Shown: in pieces, positions 1 through 6,800 of the stretch | Layout: every line of letters starts with the position of its first letter | Position numbering within the stretch: the stretch's first letter is position 1 | Notes under the pieces: generated by a model | Databases searched by the model: none | What the model was told of the DNA's origin: nothing | What the model saw: the letters and a program-made list of their open reading frames with translations, nothing else | Assembly: GCA_023425455.1 (NCBI GenBank) | Contig: JAFACP010000406.1 | Location: 1-7,106 of the forward strand | Reading direction: 5' to 3' | DNA: 7,106 bases | Origin: Pseudomonadota bacterium | GTDB taxonomy: Bacteria; Pseudomonadota; Gammaproteobacteria; Enterobacterales; Enterobacteriaceae | Translations under genes and position numbers: made by a program

Positions 1-1160
1 GTGTTTTCCCCTTCCAGAGCCTGCTCCACCAGCGCATCGCTGATAACCGGCGACGTGGTCAGCGCCACGCACTGCTCGATGACGTTCACCAGCTGGCGCA
101 CGTTGCCCGGCCAGCTCGCCGTCATCAGCCGTTTCATGGCGTCGGTGGAAAACGCGCGCACAAACGGTTTATGACGATCGGCAGACTGGCGCAGCAGGTG
201 GTTTGCCAGCAGCGGAATATCTTCAGCCCGCTCGGCAAGCGCCGGGATTTTCAGGTTAACAACGTTGAGGCGGTAGTAGAGATCTTCACGAAACTCATTA
301 CGGGCCATCACTTTTGGCAGATCGCGGTGCGTCGCCGAGATAATGCGCACGTTGATGTCGATATCGCGGTTACTGCCCAGCGGACGAACCTTACGCTCCT
401 GCAGGACGCGTAATAATTTGACCTGCAGCGGCGCAGGCATATCACCAATCTCATCGAGAAACAGCGTGCCGCCCTCCGCCGCCTGGAATAACCCCTCCCG
501 GCTGCTTACCGCGCCCGTGAAGGCCCCGCGCGCATGGCCAAACAGCTCGGACTCCAGCAGCTGCTCTGGCAGCGCGCCACAGTTAATGGCAATAAACGCG
601 TTTTTACTGCGCGGGCTGGCATTGTGGATCGCCTGCGCAAGGATCTCTTTACCGGTTCCGCTTTGACCGTTAATCAATACGCTAACGTCAGACTGGGCGA
701 CCATGCGGGCCTGCTCAAGCAGGCGCAGCATCAGCGGGCTGCGGGTCACGATAGCGCTTCGCCACGCCTCGTCATTTGCCGGTGCCGCGTGCTCAAGCGC
801 GCTATCGATGGCGTTATAGAGCGCGTCTTTATCGACCGGCTTGGTCAGGAAGCTGAACACCCCCTGCTGCGTCGCAGCAACCGCATCGGGAATAGAGCCG
901 TGGGCGGTGAGGATGATAACCGGCATCCCGGGCTGCTGCTTCTGGATCTCAGCGAACAGCTGCATACCGTCCATTTCATCCATGCGCAAGTCGCTGATCA
1001 CCAAATCGATTTTCTCGCGCGAGAGCACCTTAAGCCCCTCCTGCCCGCTTTCGGCGGTCACCACGCTGTACCCTTCACTGACCAGACGCATTCCCAGCAG
1101 CTTTAACAGCCCTGGATCGTCATCCACCAGCAGAAGATGGGCAGGTTTGCGGCTGGTCAT
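1..1160 (-). CDS. glrR: Sigma54-dependent response regulator GlrR (QseF/YfhA), 3' end cut off by window
   Basis: GlrR is the response regulator of the GlrK/GlrR (QseE/QseF) two-component system. When phosphorylated by GlrK it drives sigma54 RNA polymerase at glmY; in E. coli an rpoE promoter has also been reported as a target. The 386 visible codons start MTSRKPAHLLLVDDDPG. They show a receiver domain (about 1-125) with acidic pocket D13/D14 and phospho-acceptor D57 (ISDLRMDEMDG), then an AAA+ domain with Walker A GQSGTGKE (165-172), the sigma54-contacting GAFTGA loop (212-217, positions 510-527) and a Walker B region FLDEIGD (D236, E237). The family is about 444 residues, so the C-terminal Fis-type DNA-binding helix-turn-helix lies beyond the left edge. 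The ATG overlaps the qseG stop as ATGA, and an AGAGGA ribosome site lies 9 bases upstream (1170-1175). No frameshift is seen. Identification is very secure; the DNA-binding domain is inferred from the family, not seen. Confidence 0.97.
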   Translation of the reverse strand, partial: MTSRKPAHLLLVDDDPGLLKLLGMRLVSEGYSVVTAESGQEGLKVLSREKIDLVISDLRMDEMDGMQLFAEIQKQQPGMPVIILTAHGSIPDAVAATQQGVFSFLTKPVDKDALYNAIDSALEHAAPANDEAWRSAIVTRSPLMLRLLEQARMVAQSDVSVLINGQSGTGKEILAQAIHNASPRSKNAFIAINCGALPEQLLESELFGHARGAFTGAVSSREGLFQAAEGGTLFLDEIGDMPAPLQVKLLRVLQERKVRPLGSNRDIDINVRIISATHRDLPKVMARNEFREDLYYRLNVVNLKIPALAERAEDIPLLANHLLRQSADRHKPFVRAFSTDAMKRLMTASWPGNVRQLVNVIEQCVALTTSPVISDALVEQALEGEN

Positions 1161-1906
1161 GGCTTCACATCCTCTTGTTTCTGCGTATCGCTGTCGCGAT
1201 CCGGCGCGGTTGCCTGCGGGTTTTCCTTCGAGCCATCGGGCAGATATTTACGCGTCGAGAGCTGTCTTTCGATATCGGTCAGGTTTTCAAGCTTGCGCGT
1301 GGTGGTCTCCAGCTCGGCGCGTAAAAATTGTTGTTGCTGGCGAAGCGTGTCGAGCTCGGTATCGGTTGATTGCTGCAGCTGGCTATAGCGGGAGCGTTCT
1401 TCCGACAGCTGCAGCTGCAGGATCTGTCCCTCGCGCCAGAGCTGATACACCGGGCGAACCTGTGACGGGATAGAGGCGCTGAGCGCATCCAGGCGGGTGG
1501 TGTTGGCCCGACGTTCAACCGGAGTGATCTTCGCATCGGCCAGCAGAATGGCGCGCCTGAAGTTGTCCTGCCAGGTTTCATCGCCCGACATGGCCGCCTG
1601 CGCGCGCGCCGTCGCGGGTTCAAGACGTTGGGCGCAGTCGATTCCGCGCAGCCAGTACAGCGGGTTGCTATCGACCCCATGTCCTGACAGATGCCAGAGA
1701 TCGTCGCAGCGGGTTGTCAGAAAATCGGCCAGCTGGTTTTCCGGCCATTTTTCCGCTTGTTTATCGCTAATCACGCTCGCAGGCAGGTGGCTGACGCACC
1801 CGACAAGCAGTAAACATGGCAGGCTCAGGCATAACATTTTGCCGGCAGACGCCGCGCGCCGGGCGCGGGAAAAGACGTGTGACATACTCACCAGACATAG
1901 ATTCAT
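1157..1906 (-). CDS. qseG: Outer-membrane lipoprotein QseG (GlrG/YfhG)
   Basis: This is the lipoprotein always encoded between glrK and glrR. In E. coli it is anchored in the outer membrane and contacts the periplasmic part of the kinase, raising signalling; in EHEC it is also linked to type III effector translocation. The sequence shows a basic n-region (SRARRAASAGK), a hydrophobic core and lipobox LVGC with lipidated Cys37. The following residue is Val, not Asp, which fits outer-membrane sorting. Residues ~55-155 carry family-typical segments (NPLYWLRGIDCAQRL, ILLADAKITP). Residues ~160-215 are a long Leu/Gln/Glu-rich coiled coil, followed by a polar, probably disordered tail. Length is 249 residues against ~237 in E. 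coli. The chosen ATG overlaps the glrK stop (ATGA), but the E. coli N-terminus aligns with Met8 (ATG at 1885, MSHVF), giving 242 residues. Neither start has a strong ribosome site, so translation is probably coupled to glrK. Confidence 0.93.
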   Translation of the reverse strand: MNLCLVSMSHVFSRARRAASAGKMLCLSLPCLLLVGCVSHLPASVISDKQAEKWPENQLADFLTTRCDDLWHLSGHGVDSNPLYWLRGIDCAQRLEPATARAQAAMSGDETWQDNFRRAILLADAKITPVERRANTTRLDALSASIPSQVRPVYQLWREGQILQLQLSEERSRYSQLQQSTDTELDTLRQQQQFLRAELETTTRKLENLTDIERQLSTRKYLPDGSKENPQATAPDRDSDTQKQEDVKP

Positions 1907-3336
1907 TTCATTGATGTTTCCGGCTCAAGGGGCAGTTCGATACGAAAGCACACCTCCGGGCGGCTATCCGGGGCGATATACAGCTCGCCCTGCATACGTC
2001 GTATGCAGTCACGGGCGATACTCAGCCCCAGACCGCTTCCTTTTACCGCACCTTTTCGCTGATGACTGCCCTGGAAAAAGGGCTCAAAAATCATCGCTTT
2101 TTCCTCATCCGGAATCGGGGTGCCGGTATTGGCGACATCGATAAACACCCGAGAGCCACTCCTGTAGCTTCGAACGTAAATGTTACCGGATTCAGTGCCA
2201 TAGTGCACCGCATTGGAATAAAGATTATCCAGGACGCTCATCAGCAACATCGGCTCAGCCAGACAGGCGGGTTCGTTAAGCGCCACGTCGGTATGCATCA
2301 TTTTAGCTCTTGCGGGCAAGCTGTGGGCGGAGATAACCATATCGACCAGCGGTTCAATCTCCACCTTTTCCAGCGTGACCGCCCCGTCTGCCAGCTTACG
2401 GTTGTAATCCAGCAGCTGCTCAATTAGCTTTTGCAGGTTCCGACTGCTGGCATCCAGGATATCGACAATCTCTTTTTGTTCGGTCGTCAGCGGCCCGGCA
2501 ACCTCATCAGCCAGCAGCTCGGTTCCTTCACGCATGCTGGCGAGCGGCGTTTTCAGCTCGTGGGAGAGATGGCGTAAAAACTGATGACGCTGGGATTCAA
2601 GCCAGGCCAGACGCTCAGAGAGCCAGATAATGCGTTGTCCGACCGACCGAAGCTCCCGTGGACCTGTGAAGACCACCGTATCACCGAGGGGCTTGCCCTC
2701 ACCCAGCCGGTTGATCATTCGCTGAATGCCCTTTACCGGGCCGATAATCATACGGGTAAACAGCAAGACCAGCGTCAGACTCACCAGGAACAGCACCAGC
2801 GCCTGCCAGCCGAAAAACTGCCCCCGCTCGGCGATTTCCTGCTGGAGCTGCTGGCCGCGCGAGTAAACCACCGTCCGCGTGGCCTGCACCATTTCGGTAT
2901 TGGCGCCCGCAAATGCCTCAAGCCGCGCCGCCGCCTCTGCATCCGGGCCGCTATTGCTGCAGCGCAGCTGCGCGAGCGCGTTCAAATCCTGGCGCAGGGC
3001 CTGGTAAAGTTTGTCGTCAGGCAGAACGCCCGCATGGGCGTCGAGCATATCGCTGTAGCGCTTGCGTTGATTCTGGTAGACCTTCTCCAGCGTACGATCG
3101 TCCAGCACGCAGTACTGACGATAGCTGCGCTCCATCTCCAGCGCAGCGTTGGTCATTGCCTCGCTGCGCCTTGCGTCAATCAACGTCGTGCGATTGGTTA
3201 ACGCCGCCTGCGCGCTCAACGCATTCAGGCTTTGCCAGGCCTGCCACGCGAGGATCAGCAAAGGCAGCAGGATCAGCAAAAACGCCATCATCACAAGCTG
3301 TCGTAAGGAACGAGGGAAAACAGGCCAGCGTTTCAA
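1903..3336 (-). CDS. glrK: Sensor histidine kinase GlrK (QseE/YfhK), TTG start
   Basis: GlrK is the inner-membrane kinase that phosphorylates GlrR. The 477 residues (E. coli ~475) show TM1 at ~12-33, a periplasmic helical sensor region (~34-175) with two cysteines (C76, C126) that could pair, TM2 at ~176-196, a HAMP linker (~195-248), and the dimerisation/phospho-acceptor H-box HLSHELKTP with H259. The ATPase has N-box LDNLYSNAVHYG (369-380), G1 DVANTGTPI (400-408), F-box FEPFF (417-421) and G2 GSGLGLSI (433-440). All catalytic motifs are intact. The start is TTG, giving MKRWPVFPRSL as in E. coli; the nearest ATG (3341-3339) is out of frame and stops after two codons. GAGAG lies 7 bases before the TTG. 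The physiological signal is unsettled: adrenergic compounds, sulfate and phosphate are reported for EHEC QseE, and envelope state is also suggested. The gene lies 59 bases after the glmY terminator and overlaps qseG by four bases. Confidence 0.97.
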   Translation of the reverse strand: MKRWPVFPRSLRQLVMMAFLLILLPLLILAWQAWQSLNALSAQAALTNRTTLIDARRSEAMTNAALEMERSYRQYCVLDDRTLEKVYQNQRKRYSDMLDAHAGVLPDDKLYQALRQDLNALAQLRCSNSGPDAEAAARLEAFAGANTEMVQATRTVVYSRGQQLQQEIAERGQFFGWQALVLFLVSLTLVLLFTRMIIGPVKGIQRMINRLGEGKPLGDTVVFTGPRELRSVGQRIIWLSERLAWLESQRHQFLRHLSHELKTPLASMREGTELLADEVAGPLTTEQKEIVDILDASSRNLQKLIEQLLDYNRKLADGAVTLEKVEIEPLVDMVISAHSLPARAKMMHTDVALNEPACLAEPMLLMSVLDNLYSNAVHYGTESGNIYVRSYRSGSRVFIDVANTGTPIPDEEKAMIFEPFFQGSHQRKGAVKGSGLGLSIARDCIRRMQGELYIAPDSRPEVCFRIELPLEPETSMK

Positions 3337-3340
3337 CGCA

Positions 3341-3354
3341 TTACTCTCTTTATT
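3341..3354 (-). promoter_or_regulatory. glrK ribosome-binding region
   Basis: On the minus strand AAAGAGAG ends 7 bases before the TTG codon at 3336-3334, an acceptable Shine-Dalgarno spacing. This supports the TTG start. The site equally precedes the out-of-frame ATG at 3341, but the spacing to that ATG is only about 2 bases, too short for efficient use. Confidence 0.55.
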
Positions 3355-3395
3355 CGGGGATGAGGAGAGCGTAACTGAGTCTGCCCTTCAGATAC

Positions 3396-3425
3396 AACAA
3401 AGCCGGGTAAAAACCCGGCTTTGTT
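3396..3425 (-). terminator. Rho-independent terminator of glmY
   Basis: A perfect 13-base-pair inverted repeat (3396-3408 with 3413-3425) encloses a 4-base loop. Read on the minus strand the stem begins AACAAAGCCGGGT and the 3' arm ends GGCTTTGTT, giving a short T-containing tail. It sits at the 3' end of the 184-nt small RNA gene. In E. coli the full-length GlmY includes this hairpin, which is later removed by processing to a form of ~148 nt. Applying that length here puts the processed 3' end near 3432. Confidence 0.9.
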
Positions 3426-3579
3426 ATGGAATGAGGCGGTGCCTAACTCGACGTTTCGCCCTGGCCTGATAAAGCATGGCAATAATCAGTAGTTGGACGG
3501 CAGGCACCTTTTTGTGCGTCATTCGAAGTTTATGTAGCACGTCCCGAAGGGGCTGACATAAGAGGGTGAATGAGCCACT
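3396..3579 (-). ncRNA. glmY: Small regulatory RNA GlmY
   Basis: GlmY is a decoy RNA: it binds the adaptor RapZ and so prevents RapZ from delivering the homologous GlmZ to RNase E. Intact GlmZ then base-pairs with and activates glmS mRNA, which supplies glucosamine-6-phosphate. The minus-strand sequence from A3579 (AGTGGCTCATTCACC) resembles remembered E. coli GlmY along most of its length, and the span to the terminator end is exactly 184 nt, the E. coli full length. Visible structure includes an early hairpin with outer stem 3556-3561/3530-3535 around a CCC-TTCG-GGG core, a long-range stem GGTGCCT/AGGCACC (3502-3508 with 3438-3444) enclosing the central domain, and the terminal hairpin. GlmY does not itself need to pair with glmS. 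Position between purL and glrK is the conserved enterobacterial location. The central loop around 3455-3475 seems less conserved from memory. Transcript ends are inferred by homology. Confidence 0.95.
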
Positions 3580-3586
3580 GATTGAT

Positions 3587-3615
3587 ATTATGCAACAGGC
3601 ATGCCAAAATGCAAA
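3587..3615 (-). promoter_or_regulatory. Possible overlapping sigma70 promoter of glmY
   Basis: A -10-like CATAAT (3592-3587) lies 7 bases before A3579. A weak -35-like TTTGCA (3615-3610) is 17 bases upstream of it. It overlaps the sigma54 -12 element. E. coli glmY is known to have overlapping sigma70 and sigma54 promoters sharing a start site, so this may be the equivalent. The -35 match is poor, and the -10 overlap could be coincidental. Confidence 0.45.
3591..3606 (-). promoter_or_regulatory. Sigma54 (-24/-12) promoter of glmY
   Basis: The minus strand reads TGGCATGCCTGTTGCA, which fits the RpoN consensus TGGCAYR-N4-TTGCW throughout. The GG doublet (3605-3604) and GC doublet (3593-3592) are separated correctly and lie at -26/-25 and -14/-13 of the inferred start A3579. 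E. coli glmY is known to have a sigma54 promoter here driven by GlrR~P, and matching operators and IHF sites lie upstream. Confidence 0.92.
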
Positions 3616-3657
3616 TAAATTGTTTATTTATTTGATAAATATGGATATTTTAGGTTT

Positions 3658-3670
3658 TATCAATTCATTG
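3658..3670 (+). promoter_or_regulatory. IHF site, promoter-proximal
   Basis: TATCAATTCATTG matches the IHF consensus WATCAA-N4-TTR at every fixed position, centred near -85 of glmY, between the GlrR operators and the sigma54 promoter. It is embedded in an A+T-rich stretch (about 3600-3690). IHF bending at this place would bring upstream-bound GlrR to the polymerase, as is known for glmY in E. coli. Confidence 0.8.
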
Positions 3671-3695
3671 TATGGTGAATGATTTTCAGGCTATG

Positions 3696-3713
3696 TGTCG
3701 CCAATCAGCAACA
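3696..3713. promoter_or_regulatory. GlrR operator, promoter-proximal, imperfect
   Basis: TGTC-N10-AACA, one base off the palindromic GlrR consensus TGTC-N10-GACA, centred near -125 of glmY. The imperfect half suggests weaker or cooperative binding. Assignment rests on the consensus and on the two perfect copies upstream. Confidence 0.7.
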
Positions 3714-3743
3714 CCTTAAATACAACCGGGACAGACCTATATA

Positions 3744-3756
3744 AATCAATGTGTTA
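3744..3756 (+). promoter_or_regulatory. IHF site, promoter-distal
   Basis: AATCAATGTGTTA matches WATCAA-N4-TTR at every fixed position. It lies between the proximal and middle GlrR operators, centred near -171, and stops two bases short of the middle operator (3759). Bending here would fold the distal operators toward the promoter. Confidence 0.72.
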
Positions 3757-3758
3757 AG

Positions 3759-3776
3759 TGTCTCCTTTTGGAGACA
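3759..3776. promoter_or_regulatory. GlrR operator, middle, perfect palindrome
   Basis: TGTCTCCTTTTGGAGACA is a perfect TGTC-N10-GACA operator, with symmetry extending inward (TGTCTCC/GGAGACA). It is centred near -188 of glmY and 63 bases (about six helical turns) from the centre of the proximal operator. Confidence 0.88.
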
Positions 3777-3791
3777 CCAGAGGAAGCCGTT

Positions 3792-3809
3792 TGTCGTGAA
3801 ATACCGACA
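3792..3809. promoter_or_regulatory. GlrR operator, distal, perfect consensus
   Basis: TGTCGTGAAATACCGACA fits TGTC-N10-GACA exactly, with GTC/GAC outer and GG-like asymmetry inside. Its centre is near -221 and 33 bases (about three turns) from the middle operator. It ends only five bases before the purL terminator tract. Confidence 0.86.
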
Positions 3810-3814
3810 CCGAT

Positions 3815-3842
3815 AAAAAAGCCTCCCGGAAGGAGGCTTTTT
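3815..3842 (-). terminator. Rho-independent terminator of purL
   Basis: The GCCTCC/GGAGGC stem (3837-3832 with 3826-3821) has a 5-base loop and is flanked by five A and six T residues, giving a classic U-tract on the minus strand 13 bases past the purL stop. The A/T flanks make it symmetric, so it could also stop transcription from the plus strand, though no plus-strand gene is present. Confidence 0.93.
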
Positions 3843-3855
3843 GCACCAGCGGAAC

Positions 3856-6800
3856 TTAGCCCAGCTGTTTACGCGCGTTGCGGAAGATGCGCATCCACGG
3901 GCTGTCCTCACCCCAGTTTTCCGGGTGCCAGGAGTTGCTCACGGTGCGGAACACGCGCTCCGGGTGCGGCATCATGATGGTCGCGCGACCGCTTTCACTG
4001 GTGACGGCGGTGATCCCGTTCGGCGAACCGTTCGGGTTGGCCGGGTAGGTTTCTGTCACCCTGCCGGCGTTATCGACAAAGCGCAGCGCCACCAGACCTT
4101 TACTCTCCAGCCCGGCCAGATGCGCGGCATCACGCACTTCTACCTGACCTTCACCGTGAGAAACGGCGATGGGCATCTGCGACCCCACCATCCCCTGCAG
4201 CAGCAGCGACGGGCTCTGCGTCACTTCCACCAGGCTGAAGCGCGCTTCGAAGCGGTCAGACTGGTTACGCACAAAGCGCGGCCAGGCGTCGCTGCCCGGG
4301 ATCAGCTCGCGCAGGTTTGACATCATCTGGCAGCCGTTACACACGCCCAGCGCCAGCGTCTGCGGACGGTGGAAGAAGGTTTCGAACTCATCGCGCACGC
4401 GGCTGTTGAAGAGGATAGACTTGGCCCAGCCTTCACCCGCCCCCAGCACGTCACCGTATGAGAAGCCGCCGCACGCCACCAGCGCCTGGAAATCCTGCAG
4501 ACCGGTACGCCCGGCCAGCAGGTCACTCATATGGACGTCAATGGCATCAAAGCCCGCACGGTGGAACGCTGCCGCCATCTCAACGTGGGAGTTCACCCCC
4601 TGCTCACGCAGCACTGCCACCTTCGGACGCGCGCCGGTCGCAATATACGGCGCGGCGATGTCCTCGTTGATGTCAAAGGAGAGTTTCACGTTCAGACCCG
4701 GATCGTTGTCGTTTGCCTTCGCGTCGTGCTCCTGGTCGGCGCACGCCGGGTTATCCCGCAGGCGCTGCATCTGCCAGGTAGTTTCTGCCCACCACATACG
4801 CATCGTGGTGCGGCTTTCGCTGAACACCGCGTGGCCGTCGGCTTCAATCACGAAGCGATCGCCCGGCAGCGCTTTCCCCAGATAGTGCACACAATCGGCC
4901 AGACCATGCTGCGCCAGAATCGCGTCAACCGCGTCGCGATCTGCCGCACGCACCTGAATCACCGCCCCCAGCTCTTCGTTGAACAGCGCCGCCAGACGAT
5001 CGTCGCCAAGCGTAGCAATGTTCGCCTCAATGCCGCAGTGGCCGGTAAAGGCCATCTCGGCCAGCGTGACCAGCAGACCACCGTCGGAACGGTCATGGTA
5101 GGCCAGCAGTTTACGCCCGGCCACCAGCGCCTGAATCGCGTCATAGAAGCCTTTTAACTGGGCGACATCACGCACGTCGGCCGGTTTGTCTCCAAGCTGA
5201 CGATAAACCTGAGCCAGCGCGGTCGCACCCAGCGCATTGTGACCTTTGCCAAGGTCAATCAGCAGCAGGGCATTCTCTTCGGTTGAGAGCTGTGGCGTAA
5301 CGGTGTGACGTACGTCTTCAACACGGGCAAAGGCGGTGATCACCAGCGACAGCGGCGACGTCATCTCGCGCTGTTCATTGCCCTCCTGCCAGCGGGTTTT
5401 CATCGACATCGAGTCTTTGCCGACCGGGATGGTGAGACCCAGCGCAGGACAGAGCTCTTCACCGACGGCTTTAACCGCTTCATACAGACCCGCGTCCTCG
5501 CCCGGATGACCCGCAGCGGCCATCCAGTTCGCCGACAATTTAATCCGTTTGATATCGCCAATCTGCGTCGCAGCAATGTTGGTTAACGCCTCCCCCACCG
5601 CCAGACGCGCCGAGGCGGCAAAGTCCAGTAGCGCAACCGGCGTACGCTCGCCCAACGCCATCGCTTCACCATAGTAGCTGTCGAGGCTTGCGGTCGTGAC
5701 CGCGCAGTTTGCCACCGGGATCTGCCACGGGCCGACCATCTGATCGCGGGACACCATGCCGGTAACGGTACGGTCACCGATGGTCACCAGGAAGGTTTTC
5801 TCCGCCACCGCAGGCAGGTGCAGCACGCGGTTAACCGCCTCGGCGATGACGATCGGCTGACGATCCAGCGCTTTACCTGCCGCTTTACGGGTCTGTACAT
5901 CGCGGGTCATTTTCGGCGTTTTGCCGAGCAGCACATCCAGCGGCAGATCGATAGGCTGGTTGTCAAAATGGGTATCGCTTAAGGAGAGGTGCTGCTCTTC
6001 GGTCGCCTCACCGATGACCGCATACGGCGCACGCTCGCGGCGGCACAGTTCATCAAACAGCGGCAGTTGATCGGCGGCAACGGCCAGCACGTAACGTTCC
6101 TGCGATTCATTACACCAGATCTCCAGCGGGCTCATGCCCGGCTCATCGCTCAGGATATCGCGCAGGTTGAAACGCCCGCCACGACCACCGTCGCTCACCA
6201 GCTCAGGCATCGCATTCGACAAACCACCGGCACCAACGTCGTGGATAAACAGAATCGGGTTCGCATCGCCAAGCTGCCAGCAGCGGTCGATCACCTCCTG
6301 GCAACGACGTTCCATCTCCGGGTTGTCGCGCTGTACAGAGGCAAAATCCAGATCGGCGTCAGACTGGCCGGAGGCCATCGACGAGGCCGCACCGCCGCCA
6401 AGGCCGATGTTCATGGCCGGCCCACCCAGCACGATCAGTTTCGCGCCAACGCTGATCTCGCCTTTCTGTACGTGATCGGCGCGAATGTTGCCGATCCCGC
6501 CGGCCAGCATGATCGGTTTGTGGTAACCGCGCAGCTCTTCGCCGTTGTGGCTGTCAACTTTCTCTTCATAAGTACGGAAATAGCCGTTCAGCGCCGGACG
6601 ACCAAATTCGTTGTTAAACGCCGCGCCGCCCAGCGGGCCTTCGGTCATGATATCCAGCGCGGTAACAATACGTTCAGGCTTACCGAAATCCTCTTCCCAC
6701 GGCTGTTCAAACCCCGGAATACGCAGGTTGGAGACGGAGAAGCCCACTAGGCCTGCTTTCGGCTTCGCACCGCGGCCGGTTGCACCTTCGTCACGGATTT

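Noticed and set aside
841..1473. Plus-strand open frame of 210 codons opposite glrR and qseG
   Set aside because: It crosses the junction of two well-supported minus-strand genes, has no family resemblance and a biased Ser/Arg/Pro composition typical of a shadow.
2584..3201. Plus-strand open frame of 205 codons opposite glrK
   Set aside because: It is antisense to the conserved kinase, with no motif, promoter or ribosome site.
3625..3637. Third IHF-like site on the minus strand, centred near -52 of glmY
   Set aside because: TTGATA is present but the other half (TAT in place of YAA) deviates. It lies in an A+T-rich stretch where chance matches are likely, and a full-consensus site is 33 bases away.
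3705..3911. Minus-strand 68-codon frame crossing the end of purL and the intergenic region
   Set aside because: It is out of frame with purL, runs through the terminator and the GlrR operators, and has no plausible ribosome site. The space is explained by regulatory sites.
5989..6750. Plus-strand open frame of 253 codons opposite purL
   Set aside because: It is an antisense shadow of a conserved, G+C-rich coding frame. The translation is rich in Arg, His and Gln without recognisable domains, and purL itself is intact.
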